Part shown: positions 40,604 to 52,124 of the stretch, one piece after another
How positions within the stretch are numbered: the stretch's first letter is position 1
Layout of the letters: each line of letters starts with the position of its first letter
DNA from: Oreocharis arfaki
Taxonomy: Eukaryota; Chordata; Aves; Passeriformes; Paramythiidae
DNA: 64,000 nucleotides
Direction: 5' to 3'
Assembly (NCBI GenBank): GCA_013398015.1
Contig: VZRR01002190.1
Coordinates: 693,768 to 757,767, forward strand
Position numbers and translations under genes: made by a program
Notes under the pieces: generated by a model
Told to the model about the DNA's origin: nothing
The model's input: the letters and a program-made list of their open reading frames with translations, nothing else
Database searches by the model: none

Positions 40604-41790
40604 CAAAAAGCACCGAGCGGAGCCGCAGCCGGTGCCGCCAGGCTGAGGCGCTCCGAGGACGTGCCCCGGGCGGGCGCCGGTGCGGGGGGCCGGGGCAGCT
40701 TCACCGCGGGTCTGCCAGCGCTCGCAGCCTGCCGGCACCCCGGACAGACCTCTCCGGAGGGGGAACACACGTTGTGCCTCGCCACGGCTCCCGAGGGCTC
40801 AGTCCCTGCCCGCGGCCGCCTCCCCGCTGCCCGCCGCAGCCCCCGCCNNNNNNNNNNNNNNNNNNNNNNNNNNNNNNNNNNNNNNNNNNNNNNNNNNNNN
40901 NNNNNNNNNNNNNNNNNNNNNNNNNNNNNNNNNNNNNNNNNNNNNNNNNNNNNNNNNNNNNNNNNNNNNNNNNNNNNNNNNNNNNNNNNNNNNNNNNNNN
41001 NNNNNNNNNNNNNNNNNNNNNNNNNNNNNNNNNNNNNNNNNNNNNNNNNNNNNNNNNNNNNNNNNNNNNNNNNNNNNNNNNNNNNNNNNNNNNNNNNNNN
41101 NNNNNNNNNNNNNNNNNNNNNNNNNNNNNNNNNNNNNNNNNNNNNNNNNNNNNNNNNNNNNNNNNNNNNNNNNNNNNNNNNNNNNNNNNNNNNNNNNNNN
41201 NNNNNNNNNNNNNNNNNNNNNNNNNNNNNNNNNNNNNNNNNNNNNNNNNNNNNNNNNNNNNNNNNNNNNNNNNNNNNNNNNNNNNNNNNNNNNNNNNNNN
41301 NNNNNNNNNNNNNNNNNNNNNNNNNNNNNNNNNNNNNNNNNNNNNNNNNNNNNNNNNNNNNNNNNNNNNNNNNNNNNNNNNNNNNNNNNNNNNNNNNNNN
41401 NNNNNNNNNNNNNNNNNNNNNNNNNNNNNNNNNNNNNNNNNNNNNNNNNNNNNNNNNNNNNNNNNNNNNNNNNNNNNNNNNNNNNNNNNNNNNNNNNNNN
41501 NNNNNNNNNNNNNNNNNNNNNNNNNNNNNNNNNNNNNNNNNNNNNNNNNNNNNNNNNNNNNNNNNNNNNNNNNNNNNNNNNNNNNNNNNNNNNNNNNNNN
41601 NNNNNNNNNNNNNNNNNNNGGGGCCATCTGCCGGCAGCCGCGGGCGCCTCCGCTACACCGGCCTGGCCCGGCCTCCGCCACCGAAGTACCACCTGAGGCG
41701 GCAGCCGCACCGGCCCTCCCCAACAGACCGTGCCCTCCGCAGCTGCAGCCTCAGGCTTTGCCCCGCGGGAATTCTCCTCTGGGTTCATTA
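40602..41790 (-). promoter_or_regulatory. CARMIL1: CpG island, probable CARMIL1 promoter and exon 1
   Basis: The flanks at 40602-40847 and 41620-41790 are very GC- and CpG-rich against an AT-rich background. They contain a GC box (GGGCGG at 40668-40673), several CCGCGG/GCGGCCGC-type sites and a CACCC-type element (GGGTGTGTGG near 41795). The middle 772 bases are unresolved. The position, about 3.3-4.5 kb upstream of the recognised minus-strand exon, fits the promoter and first exon of CARMIL1. I could not find the expected initiator codon and short acidic N-terminus in the sequenced flanks, so exon 1 is probably inside the gap. Open frames drawn across the gap are artefacts of reading N as coding. 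Confidence 0.7.
40848..41619. other. Assembly gap (772 N) inside the CpG island
   Basis: The run of N starts after a C/G-rich segment and resumes with GGGGGCCATCTG. Extreme GC content is the usual cause of such dropouts in bird assemblies. The gap probably removes the transcription start and first coding exon of CARMIL1. Confidence 0.98.
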
Positions 41791-41999
41791 AAAAGGGTGT
41801 GTGGTACGAGGGCGGTGGTTGTCATCGTCAGGTCAGTCCTCGCCGCCTGGGAAAGGGATTGCCCAATTCCTTTCCAGAAAAGCTGGATCACTTCGAGACC
41901 TAGAAGAGGCTAACCTTTGGTCCAGAACTCATCTACCTCTCCCTCTCTCCGTCACCTTATCTCCATGGGGACCGCGGCTGCCTCGGCACCTGTTGTGAG

Positions 42000-43149
42000 A
42001 TAACGCCATGGTTAGAGACGGCTTAGCAAACTCCCTGTGCAGGGAGCCTCGGTGTTGCTGAGCCTGTGCTACGTTGGAGGGAACCAAACATTCCTCCTTT
42101 CTCAGGGCCAAATTAAAATTCACAAGTTGCAGCATTTTGCTTGTTGGACTTTGCCATTGAGGATTTTTGTCATGCGTTAACAGCCACATTATGGAAACAC
42201 AGCACGCGAGCTGCCTAATTGCACCCATAAATACGAGCACAGAAAGACGCGTATTGGATGAGAGCGAAGGAAGAGGCTCGGCAGCCCTGGAAATTCTTCA
42301 GCTTGCTTCTGGTAGCGATGCCTGGTTTCAGTGAGAGGATCATTTTCACTGCAGCAGGACCGTGATTGGTCGCCCTCCATCCTAGAAGGGTGTATGACTG
42401 CATAAGCCTCACATTTCAAGCACTCTACAAGTGCATGGTGGATCTGGGTGATCAAAGTCATTTATGTCTAATTAAGAAATCTGAAATGCATTCAGTGAGA
42501 TGCAACGTCAATTCAATAAGAGTTATTTTGCTACTACAGTACCACACTGCTGCACCCCTGTGTGCCACGGACTGCTGTATACCGTGGTCTTCAGAAGAAA
42601 CATGACTACTTTGAAATTGGTATCACTTGTCAAATAAATGTATTATGTTTTCTCTTGGCACCAACCAGACCTCTAAATTATGTCAGAGATTACTTTACCA
42701 ACACAGATACCATTACTACCAAGATGGATAAGATTTGCACTCTTTACAGTTTGATATTTGCATGTAAAGAATAAGCACATCCTTTAAAGAAAATAAACAA
42801 AGAATATATTAGTAAAAGAACAAAGTGAGTTGTGTACTTTAAATATACAGCAATGTCAGTCAATCTTATCTGGATATGAATATATATCTCTCAATAAAAT
42901 GCACTGTATTCCTCTTCTCTGCTCTCTTTTCCTTACTGTAGCTGCATCCTTTTATGATGGACACAGAATACCTGCTGACTGCTTCCTTTCTGCCAATTTC
43001 TCATCGTGGCTCAGCAGAAAACTGCATTTCTTGCTCACTGGATTCACACAGGCTTACTTCCACCAATGAACGTGGGCCTGGGTTCTTCGTTTTGGCAGGA
43101 AACAAAAAAGAGAATTGAGAATTTCATATCTTTTCTAATACCCAGGAGA
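42000..43149. other. Upstream flank, no gene seen
   Basis: Immediately right of the CpG island. AT-rich, with short frames without motifs. Nothing recognisable. Confidence 0.5.
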
Positions 43150-43260
43150 GAAAAGTTAGACCATCAAGTCTGCATAAGAAAGGCCATATAATTTCATACA
43201 GTTACTGATGTATTGAGTCTAATTCCCTGTCTTCAGCTAAAACTTCTAGAAAGATAACTT
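43150..43260 (-). mobile_element. Ancient amniote CR1-type relic (antisense)
   Basis: The order of words GACCATCAAGTCTGCATAA, GGCCATATAATTTCA, CAGTTACTGATGTATTGAGTC and TTCTAGAAAGATAAC resembles the antisense 3' region of old CR1 elements that are abundant in turtles and other reptiles ('catctagtctgacc', 'aggccatagaa', 'cagttactcctg', 'tccagaaag'). The match is from memory and strongly diverged. It would predate the avian CR1 copies elsewhere in the window. Confidence 0.55.
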
Positions 43261-43615
43261 TTATTCCATCACTATTCACCTGCTCTACACAAAATACATA
43301 TTTTTGGATCTATGACATCTTAAGCATGACAGTTTCTCATCCTACTACGCCACTGTCTTGTTTCTGACACAGCATTTGAAGCATGGACCTTGCCTCTTTG
43401 GCTGCTGCCAGACATCCACAGGCCTCTCAGCATGCATCAGCTGCAAAAATGATGAGCTCCTTCCATGCCTGCCTGCCTGCCTGTCTGTAGCATTCTGCTG
43501 GAATACTGCTAGCACCTCCTCCACCCCAGTATCCTGCCACGAGCTGGCACATACAGTGAGCCCAGGTTGTGTAAAGAAAAAAAGAAAAGAAGAATGAATG
43601 ATGGCAGCAGGCAGG

Positions 43616-43646
43616 GTTTTTTTTTGTTTTGGTTTGTGTTTTTTAC
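43616..43646. repeat. T/G-rich low-complexity tract
   Basis: T runs with GTTTTGG and GTGTT words. Short simple sequence in the upstream flank. Confidence 0.8.
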
Positions 43647-44590
43647 TTAGCAGCACTCTGGGCTAATGAAGTAGCACTGCCAAGGCTACTGTATAATCCC
43701 TGCTTTGGTGCTTAGGAGACTGGACCTGGTTCAAGGTAGGGAAGGTACAAACTAAACTCAGGTGGATTAGTGCTTCCAAGACTAGGTTCCATCAGCAAAA
43801 TGCATAGTTTCCCATTCCTTGTTCCCTAGACAGGAGGTAGAGCATGACTTCCCAGGCAGGCTGTTCCTCCAGCTGCAGTAATGCCTAGGCATTGACACTA
43901 TCCCACAAGGGTATTTCTAATCCCAGGAGTACACCTCCCAGTGCAGAGAGGACTGTACCACCAACTCAGAGATCCCAATCAATCAACTCCCAGAGTCTCC
44001 AGAGACTCTTCTTCACAGTTTACGGGCAAAGTCTCACCATGGAGAGTTTGCTGGCTTTGTAAGAAGGTGTGATTTTCATTCTTTCCTGTTGACCCTTACT
44101 CTCCACCAGTCAGTTCAGAAGGGATGCAGGTGTCACTGGCATCTTTCCCAGTGGCAAGGATGCTTGAAGAAGTTCAGCTCCCTTCAGCAAGTCATCCATA
44201 TCCGCTTGTGGCTGTTTACTACTTTCCATCTTGTGCCAGTGTGAGAAATTTTTTACTGTCCTGTAACCTGAATTAGTGAAGGGGGGCAGAAAGGGGATTT
44301 TTGTCATTTCAGTGACCGAATTTTAATTTTCTTTTATCCCTCCTTGCCTGCCAATAGAGGCACATCGGCACAGCTGAGGGGAACAGAGGTGCCCAACTGC
44401 AACAACAGAAGCAGATGCAGACGGGTTTCCTGTCTGGTCTCAGTGGCAATCCCCTGACTCTCAGGTGCACTTCACGCCGTGGCTGCTCCCAAGCAGTCCT
44501 GGCTATGTTTGCAGGGCCTTGTAACCTCACTTTAGTGGCACTGATGCAAATGATCACAACATAGGTGCTGCAGTTAGGATCACACTCTGG

Positions 44591-44930
44591 TAGAATCATA
44601 GAATCATCAAGGTAGGAAGAGACCTTTAAGATTATCAAGTCCACCTGTCAGCCCAGCACAACCACTGAAACCCCTAAACCACTAAACCACATCACCCAGC
44701 ACCAGATCCAGATGCTTCTTAAACACCTCCAGCGATGGTGACTCCACCATGTCCTTGGCCAGCCTATTCTGAAGTCTGACCACCTTAACAATGAAAATTT
44801 TTTTTCTAATAACTAATCAGAATCTCCCCTGTCTCAGCTTAAGACCATTTCCTTTAGTCCTCTCACTGTAGGCATGGTAGAAGAGACTGGCTCCCACCTC
44901 AGCACAATCTCCTTTGGGGTAGTTGTAGCA
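44591..44930 (-). mobile_element. CR1 LINE 3' end, 5'-truncated
   Basis: It begins with TAGAATCATAGAATCATCAAGG, the complement of the CR1 terminal repeat, then 'GTCAGCCCAGCACAACCACT', 'CCTCCAGCGATGGTGACTCC', 'CCAGCCTATTCTGA', and ends at 'CTTTGGGGTAGTTGTAG'. The sense strand is minus. It is the same CR1 branch as the copy at 1445-1988 (shared TGGTGACTC block) but less degraded at its 3' end. Confidence 0.9.
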
Positions 44931-46979
44931 GCGCAGTAGCAGGGCAACATTGCGTATCCCACATGCAGCAGGCACACAGAGAACGGAAAGAGGCTGCCTT
45001 GTCTTCTGCCAGAGCAGAAGATCTTTGAAGTCATTTTAAAAGTCTTTCAAAGGATAACTGATTTGCCTGTTAAAGGAATGAGATCTGTGTGGTTTTGTTG
45101 AAGATACTTTTTTCCTAAAGGCTGCTCAAGTTGTTGCAGTTCCTGGCATGACAGAAATGCTGATGAGAGTAGTGGGCTGGATCGTGTGTGGGTTAGATGG
45201 CTGCAGGGGATGTTGCAGCATCCAGAGCTTGTATTTAACTGACAGTAACAGAGCAAAAAGGAACTAGGAGCTTCAGAAGACATTGATCAGCAAGACATTG
45301 ACACAGAAAGGGCTGTGGAGAGGAAACGTCCTCAAAACTGCAGCCTTTATGCGTCAGATTAACCATTAATTGCATGAAGTAACTTTTGATGGACTTTTGA
45401 CTCCACCTCTTGCAGGTCTATATTATCATGGCACCTCACAGCCTGTATTGACATATAGTATAACATATTCCTGTTTCCCAGCCTGTCTGCTGCCCTTGTC
45501 CTCCTTCCCAGCCTAAATCCTGTCATCTCCTGCAGATAAAGCAGGTGTCAGTATGAGTTGTTGCCAAGCCGTGTACACTGTCATAAGGCAGGGTATTTAT
45601 AGTCACAAGGGTTGCATGTCCACCCTGCCAACTTCTCTGGCCCTCCCATAATGGTTTTAGCACTGAAGAATCTGAGTTTTTTTCTGAGAAACAGTACAAT
45701 GAGGTCTTCAACATCAGGAAATGATCAATTCAATGATCCTGCCAAAGCCAGTGGAAAGATTTTGGGTGCCAACAGCAGGTGTCAGTAACATTCAAGTTAC
45801 ACCCTGGAGTCATTCTGTTGCATCATGGTGGGAGAAACCAGGTGATCCGATCTGATTTGCAACGCTGCCTTGCAGCCTGGAGTAAAAGCTTGGAGCATCC
45901 TGAAAAAGACAGAACATCTCATAAAAAGCAGTTGTAGATATAAATGACTCAGGTTTGCCAGTTGCCTTTCTAACAAGTTCAAAGGTTAGAATGCCTGTGC
46001 AATCCCATAGATTCTGTTTCCTGCCCTGGTTGAAGGCAGAACAGGGCCATACTGTCTCGGGTACCACAGTACCAGACAGTCAGGCATTTCCAAGAGCAGC
46101 GTCATTTAAGGAAGTGTTTCATTTCAATCACTGCAATTTTTATAAGCATGTTTAAGACCAAAAGGCAGCAAATCTGCCACTCAATGGAAGTATATAAAGC
46201 ACAATTAAGACACATGCTTCCAATTATTTCTGGGCCCAGTTGTTCATGGAATCTACCCATCCTTGCCAGCTTTATTTCCACTCAGCCTAAAAATAATTTA
46301 TAGCACTTCCAATTTTGGGATCTCTCCATTTGTTTGTTTGTTATAATTTTTACCCAAAATATATCTTTCTCTTCATTGTCTATGTGTGATGATAGCATTA
46401 AACGTGATATTTAGGTCTCTCACATCGATCACATATGTTTGGAAACCTGTAGATATTCCAGGAGTTGGGGATCTTTTGACATGAACCTTTAGTTAGGAAA
46501 AGGGCAGAAAACAAATAGGTGGCCAATTGCACAATGATAAATATGTCTTATGTTGCTGGATAATTGGATGCCTTCTTTGCATTTCACCAGTTGAGACAAA
46601 ATTGATAGGGAGAAATGGGTGTCCTACATCAGACCTAGTGTGGTGAAGGAAATGACACACTTTGTGAGTAGTCTTCTGTTGTCATCTGTGACTGAGTCTT
46701 TTCAAACCCGTTACTCTGTATGCTTCTATGATTATTTCAGTACCTTGCACTCAAAGGTACTGAAAAACACAAAAAAGACCCAAAAAAAAGGTGTTTTGTC
46801 TTGACTTTAAGTAGGGTGAATATAAATGCAGCAGCAAAGATGTATGTTTTGATAAGGCATACTTTGATGGTGGTGTTAAGAAGAGAATTACAAAGAGCAG
46901 TTGATGCCTTGTGAAAATCTTAAAATGAAAAAATCTATTCAGAATAATTCTGGTTACTCCACTGTGTTTGGAGGGGGAA
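44931..46979. other. Intergenic sequence, nothing recognised
   Basis: Between two CR1 copies. Short frames only, no splice-bounded conserved segment, no clear repeat. Confidence 0.5.
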
Positions 46980-48036
46980 AGGGATAAAACCAGGCTCACT
47001 GGAGATAAGCCTGGCAGAAGTACACCAGTGTTTGAGGGATAGAGCACTAGTGAAGTCCTTATCTGCTGTCTCAGTGGAGAGGGAAGATGGAGAGGCATGC
47101 AAGGGTGTGAGGATTGATGTGTTGGAAATCACAGCAGTGCCTGAGAATGGTCAGGTAGGAAAGAGGGCTTCTCCCTCCATAAAGGTGGCAGCACCAATAA
47201 GCCAGCTGAGGTACATCTACACTAATGCATGCAACACAGGCAATAAACTGGAGGAACTGGAAACCACAGTGCAGCAAGAAAACTACGACAGATTTCCACC
47301 ACAGAAACATGGTGGGATGACGTGCACAGCTGGAGTGCTGCAGTGCATAGCTACAAATTTTTCAGAGGGAATAGTTAGAGAAGGAGAGATGGTGGGGTAG
47401 CCCTGTATGTTAGTGAGGGTTTTGATTGTCTGGAGCTTAGTGATGGTGATGATATGGCTGAGTGTTTACAGGTAAGAATCAGGGGGAAGATCAACAAGGC
47501 AGATATCCTGGTGGGAATCTGTTACAGACCATACAACCAGGATGAAAAAGCAGATGAAATATTCTGTAAGCAGCTGGGAGAAGTCTCACAATCACTGGCC
47601 CCTGTACTCGTGGCAGACTTCAACTTACCAGGTATCTGCTGGAAATACAGCAAAGAGAAAATAGTCTAGGAGGGTCCTGGAGTGTGTGGAAGACACGGCT
47701 GGTGAGGGAGACAACTAGGGAATGCACCCACTGGACATGTTGTTTGTAAGCAGAGAAGGACTGGTGGGTGATATGGTAGCTGAAGCCTGTCTTGAGCACA
47801 GGGGAGGTTTAGATTGAATATTAGGTAAAATTCCTTCACTGAGAGGGTTGTGAAGCATTGGAACAGACTGCGCAGGGAAGTGGTGGAGTCACCCTCCCTG
47901 AAGGTGTTTAAAAGACATGTAGTTGTGGCACTTAGGGACACAATTTAGTGGTGGACTGGGCAGTGCTGGGTTAACAGTTGGACTTGATGATCTTGGAGAT
48001 CTTTTCCAACCTAAATGATTCTATGACTCTATGATA
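46980..48036 (+). mobile_element. CR1 LINE: 5' region with endonuclease fragment joined to the 3' end, reverse transcriptase deleted
   Basis: The sense strand is plus. Around 47200-47280 a frame reads SQLRYIYTNACNTGNKLEEL, the start of a CR1 apurinic-type endonuclease. A frameshift follows: the next frame carries the ETWWDD motif (about 47300) with its catalytic Glu. A third stretch (about 47390-47668) reads GGVALYV, ICYRP and VADFNLPGICWK, the Asp-Phe-Asn region of the endonuclease, ending in a stop. Near 47805 the sequence jumps to the CR1 3' end ('TTTAGATTGAATATTAGG', 'GGTTGTGAAGCATTGGAACAG') and finishes with ATTCTATGACTCTATGATA. The whole reverse-transcriptase coding region is missing. 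The element is dead: it has frameshifts, stops and a large deletion. Confidence 0.85.
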
Positions 48037-50477
48037 ATTTCATAATCTGTTTCCATATTCCTCTTGCTTCAAACATTTTTAGCAGTCATATTTGTGTAAA
48101 ACCAGGATCATTGGTGCTTAAGAGGTCATTTGCTTCTGCTACTTAGCTCTCCCTCATGAAAGCATAATCCTCAGTGTATCCCATCACACTTAGACACTTG
48201 GAATTTGTATAACTTTGGGTGTTGATCTAGGGGCAAAAGCAGATGATTCCTAAACACACAGTTTATACTGGCATCTTGTTTTTCTCTGTTCTGTACAAGG
48301 CATTACTAACAACATGTGGAAAACACTTAGCAAGATACTGAATGGAAACGTAACATTTTAAAGCATTTGAAACAGCTATCTGAGTATTGCAGCTACTCGG
48401 GTCACCTGTTGCTAAGGCAAGCTCCACCATTTTTTGGGTATGTGAAATCTCATCTCTCTTCTGCTGGAGACTTTCATCATGTCAGATATCTCAGCAAGCC
48501 TCTTTTTCTTACCATTGACTCTAACTTAATCAATCAACATTCCCTGATTGGTTTCCAGCCCTGTGATATTAACTAGTCCCTGTAATAGGGGTGGTGAAGC
48601 TCTATAGAAATAATTTGTACTGGCTGAGGTGACTGAAGGAGAAGACAGATTTTCCCTGTAGCAGTGAAGCGGATGAAATGAACCTGTATAAAAATAAATC
48701 CGAAGTAGTTCTGACCTAAATTTCAAACTGAGCATGATTCTCTCTCCTTTTTAGTAGTTTGAGCTTCTCTCTCAGCCTTTACTATTCTTACTTCTTCCCC
48801 CACAGAAACTAACAGCCTTTCCATCAATACCAATACCTTCCATTCAACCTAGCAACCTCTGCTGCAAAATGTATGTTCTTTAAATCTCGAAAACCTTCCT
48901 CAGAAGCAGCACATTCTGAAGAGGTCATTGACCATATGGTGTGTCAACAACAGCCTTTAAGAGAGCATGCTAAGCCTAAATGGTGAGACACATAACCCTC
49001 CACCTCACACTGTGAGAGCCTGAGAGACAGAGAAAAAAAGAGTGAGAAGTGTGGAGGAAAGGTTATCTTGGACTACACTGCTTTGGGACCAGAAAAACTT
49101 GAATATGTAATGACTAAAGAGAAGACTGGCAGCAATTACATGTGAATTTTAAAGGCAAAACAAGCTTTCTAGCTACACTGAGCTAATCGACCTTTTGAAT
49201 TTCAGCCACTTTTAGGAAAAGTTTTGGATGTGGCTAGAACATGCAGGAGTTTGCTTTCACACACAAGACCTGAACTCTGATGGGGGCTGTAGCAGTAATA
49301 TTTGGTATGGTACTTCTCCTTCCTTTGCACAAGCTTCTTCCCACGGAGGAGCTTGCACAGTATAGTCTGAGAACCTCTGCACACTTATGTTGGTAAACCA
49401 TTTACAGAACTCTTGCAGAATGGTGTTCAAAACTAAAATTGTGTTGGTCTTTTTCACAGACCAGAGTATTGCTCAGCTTGGTACAGTACTATTTGGGGGG
49501 ACTACTTTTTTTTTTTTTTGCACTCAACTTTGCACCCACCTTGCAAAATCCAGTTATCTCTAGCTTCATGAGAACTCCACAAGATGATGAGATCTCTTTA
49601 GACATCTCCTTGCCATTGCCGGAGTGCTCAGAGCTGTCCTAGATGTTTTGTAAAATAAAGTAAGGAACACCAGTCATCTCTGGGTAGCTTATGAAAGTTT
49701 TACAAATAAAATATAGAAGAATTTGCAAGCAGGGAAAGCAATGTGAGCAAATTGCAAGAATGTCCTAGCTTCATGTTCCTAATATAAAACAGCATCAGAT
49801 GTGGTATTGCAATGTAACAGGAATTTACTGGCAAAATGAGATTGCCATTTCCGGGTCTGGCCATAACAGGATATTAACATAAGAGTTGACTAACACAGCA
49901 AAGTTGAGGTCACTTCAGGTTTTCTGGATGGGTATACTCCACCAATGACTTGGAGGAAATTATTTTTTAAAGTGCTATTTTTCATATTCAAATCATCACT
50001 CTTCAGTCCTGAAAAAAAATACTGTGCAACGGGATTATCACCAACACACACAACCTCCTTTCATGAGTGTACACGCATATGTTCCTCTGAGTAGGTTTAC
50101 TTCCACATATGGCCATTTCAGTCTTAGTGAATAATGGTATCTTTAGGCTATTCATTCCAAGCCCTATTTTTAATTCCTAAAAGGGCTGGCATTTGGGGAC
50201 AAATGCTACCACTGAACCAAATGTTGTGAGAGGTTTTGGTTTGCTAAATGGGCAAGAAACAGTTCTCGCCATTCATCGTGTCCCTCAGGGTACTGCAAGG
50301 AAGTCTACCAACAACTGAGGGTATCACTTCACATCCCAGTTAGGTGTTCTGCCTCCCTCAAAGAAGAGGTAAAATTTACATCAGTAGCTTTAAAAAATGC
50401 AGGAGAAATACGGCCACACCACGTGTGAAGAGCAAGGCCATTTTTCTATTAATAAATTGAATGACCCAGTGAAATAC
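48037..50477. other. Intergenic sequence, nothing recognised
   Basis: Between two plus-strand CR1 copies. Contains a poly-T run near 49505-49520. No exon or further transposon seen. Confidence 0.5.
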
Positions 50478-50987
50478 TGAGACCAGCTCTGGGATGCCCA
50501 ACATAGAAAGGGTGTGGACCTGTTGGAGTGAGTCCAGAGGAGGACCATGAAGATGTCTAGAGCATCTCTCCTATGAGACAGGCTGAGAGAGTTGGGGCTG
50601 TTCAGCCTGGAGAAGAGAAGGCTCTGGGGAGACCGTATAGCAGCCTTCCAGTACCTGAAGGGGGCTCACAAGAAAGCTGGAGAGGGAGGGACCTTTTATA
50701 AAGGCATGTAGTGGACATGTAGTAGGATAAGGGGCAATGGTTTTAAACAGAGAGAGGGTAGGTTTTGATCAGATATTAGGAAGAAATTCTTTACTGTGAG
50801 GGTGGCAAAGCACTGAAACAAGTTGCCCAGAGAGGCTGTGGATGCCTCATCCCTGGAAGTGTCCAAGGCCAGATTGGATGGGGCTCTGAACAACCTGCTC
50901 TAGTGGGTGGCATCTCTGCCCATTGCAGGGGGCTGAACTAGATGATATTTAAGGTCTCTTCCAACCCGAACCATTCTATGATTCTGT
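50478..50987 (+). mobile_element. CR1 LINE 3' end, 5'-truncated
   Basis: Plus-strand CR1 text is nearly continuous: 'CTGTTGGAGTGAGTCCAGAGG', 'AGGCTGAGAGAGTTGGGGCT', 'CAGCCTGGAGAAGAGAAGGC', 'CAGATATTAGGAAGAAATTC', 'GTTGCCCAGAGAGGCTGTGG', ending CCATTCTATGATTCTGTG. It is the least degraded CR1 in the window together with the one at 30480-31140. The left boundary is approximate. The minus-strand frame at 50696-50893 is a shadow of this element. Confidence 0.94.
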
Positions 50988-51696
50988 GTTGCTGGGTGAT
51001 AAGAATGATGAGCATGTAGGGGCTTGTTTTTGTGCTAATTAGCTCCCTTAGCCTTCAAGGGTCTGTGGAGCACCTTAGTCACTATGCAGTGATGGAGAGC
51101 TGTTTGCTAGCTGGCACTTGGCAAGCTCAAATCCAGGAGCAGCTTTTTAATGCAATGTTTGCTTCCAGGGCTGAGAGGCGTTCCTGGCACAGTTTATTTC
51201 TGGAGTATGCACTAAGCCTAAGCGTGCTCAGTCTCTCCTCCTTTGCATGGTGAAGTGTGCTCAGAGAACTTCTCCAATACAGTGAAATCATTGGATATTA
51301 TGCTGCAGAGGCAGTGACCTGAAGCCAGCAGCACCAAAGGAACACTTTGAGAACAGTAGAAGGAAAAACATTTGTAAAATTCCTGAGATAAGCCACACAT
51401 ATGAGGAGGTTGCAGAAGGAAAGTCTGCCCTGAAGTTCCATGGAATGCCATCAGCAAAAATAGCCTACAACACTTTTGCTCACCCTATTACCACATTTCA
51501 TTTCTGGGTGTACTGGTTTTGGCTGGGGCAGAGTTAATTCTCTTTGCAGCAGCCTATATGGTGCTATGTTGTGGGGTTTTGATGAAAATCGTGTTGACAA
51601 TAACACAGGTACGTGTTAGCTACTGCTGAGCAGTGCTTACGCAGCATCAAAGCTGCTTTTACCTCTCACATTGATGCACCAATGGGTGGGCTGTGG

Positions 51697-51776
51697 GTGG
51701 GCAGGAGGTTTGGAGGGGACAGACATGGGGCTGAGTGTGGGCAGGAGGTTTGGAGGGGACAAACACGGGGCAGAGC
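51697..51776 (+). repeat. Two tandem 40-bp units inside the LTR
   Basis: GTGGGCAGGAGGTTTGGAGG begins at 51697 and again at 51737, giving a 40-bp period with a few differences (AGACATGGGGCTGA against AAACACGGGGCAGA). Tandem units in the U3 part of an LTR can act as enhancers in other retroviruses. Here the function is unknown. Confidence 0.85.
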
Positions 51777-51981
51777 TGACCTCTGTGACAAAAGGGACAT
51801 CCCATACCATACAACATAATGATCAGCAATAAAAGCTGGGAGGAGTTTGCCAGGGCTGCTGGTTTTTGGGGACTGGCCAGGCACTAGTTGGCTCGAGGAC
51901 AGCAATTGCCATTTCTTGCTTAGTTGTCTTTCTTGGGTGTCTTTTTTTGTTGTTGCTTTATGTGTGTGTGGGGGGGGGGGG

Positions 51982-52124
51982 GTTTGTTTGTTTGTTAATT
52001 TCCTTCCCTTTTTACTTATTAAACTGTGTTTATCTCGACCCTTACATTTTCTCACTTTGCCCCTCCTATTCTCTCCCCCAGCCCATGGCAGCAGTGAGCA
52101 AGCAGCTGTGTGGGGCTGAGAAGC
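51982..52124 (+). repeat. 143-bp exact direct repeat, left copy (LTR 3' part)
   Basis: It runs from GTTTGTTTGTTTGTTAATTT to GGGGCTGAGAAGC and appears base-for-base identical to 52921-53063. It contains the ATTAAA polyadenylation signal and the region after it. Identity over this length is expected either from one locus placed twice or from paired LTRs of a young insertion. Confidence 0.92.

Noticed and set aside
40486..41913. Very long open frames on both strands across the CpG island
   Set aside because: They exist only because the 772 N were read as coding. The flanking residues are low-complexity Ala/Pro/Gly/Arg from GC-rich DNA.
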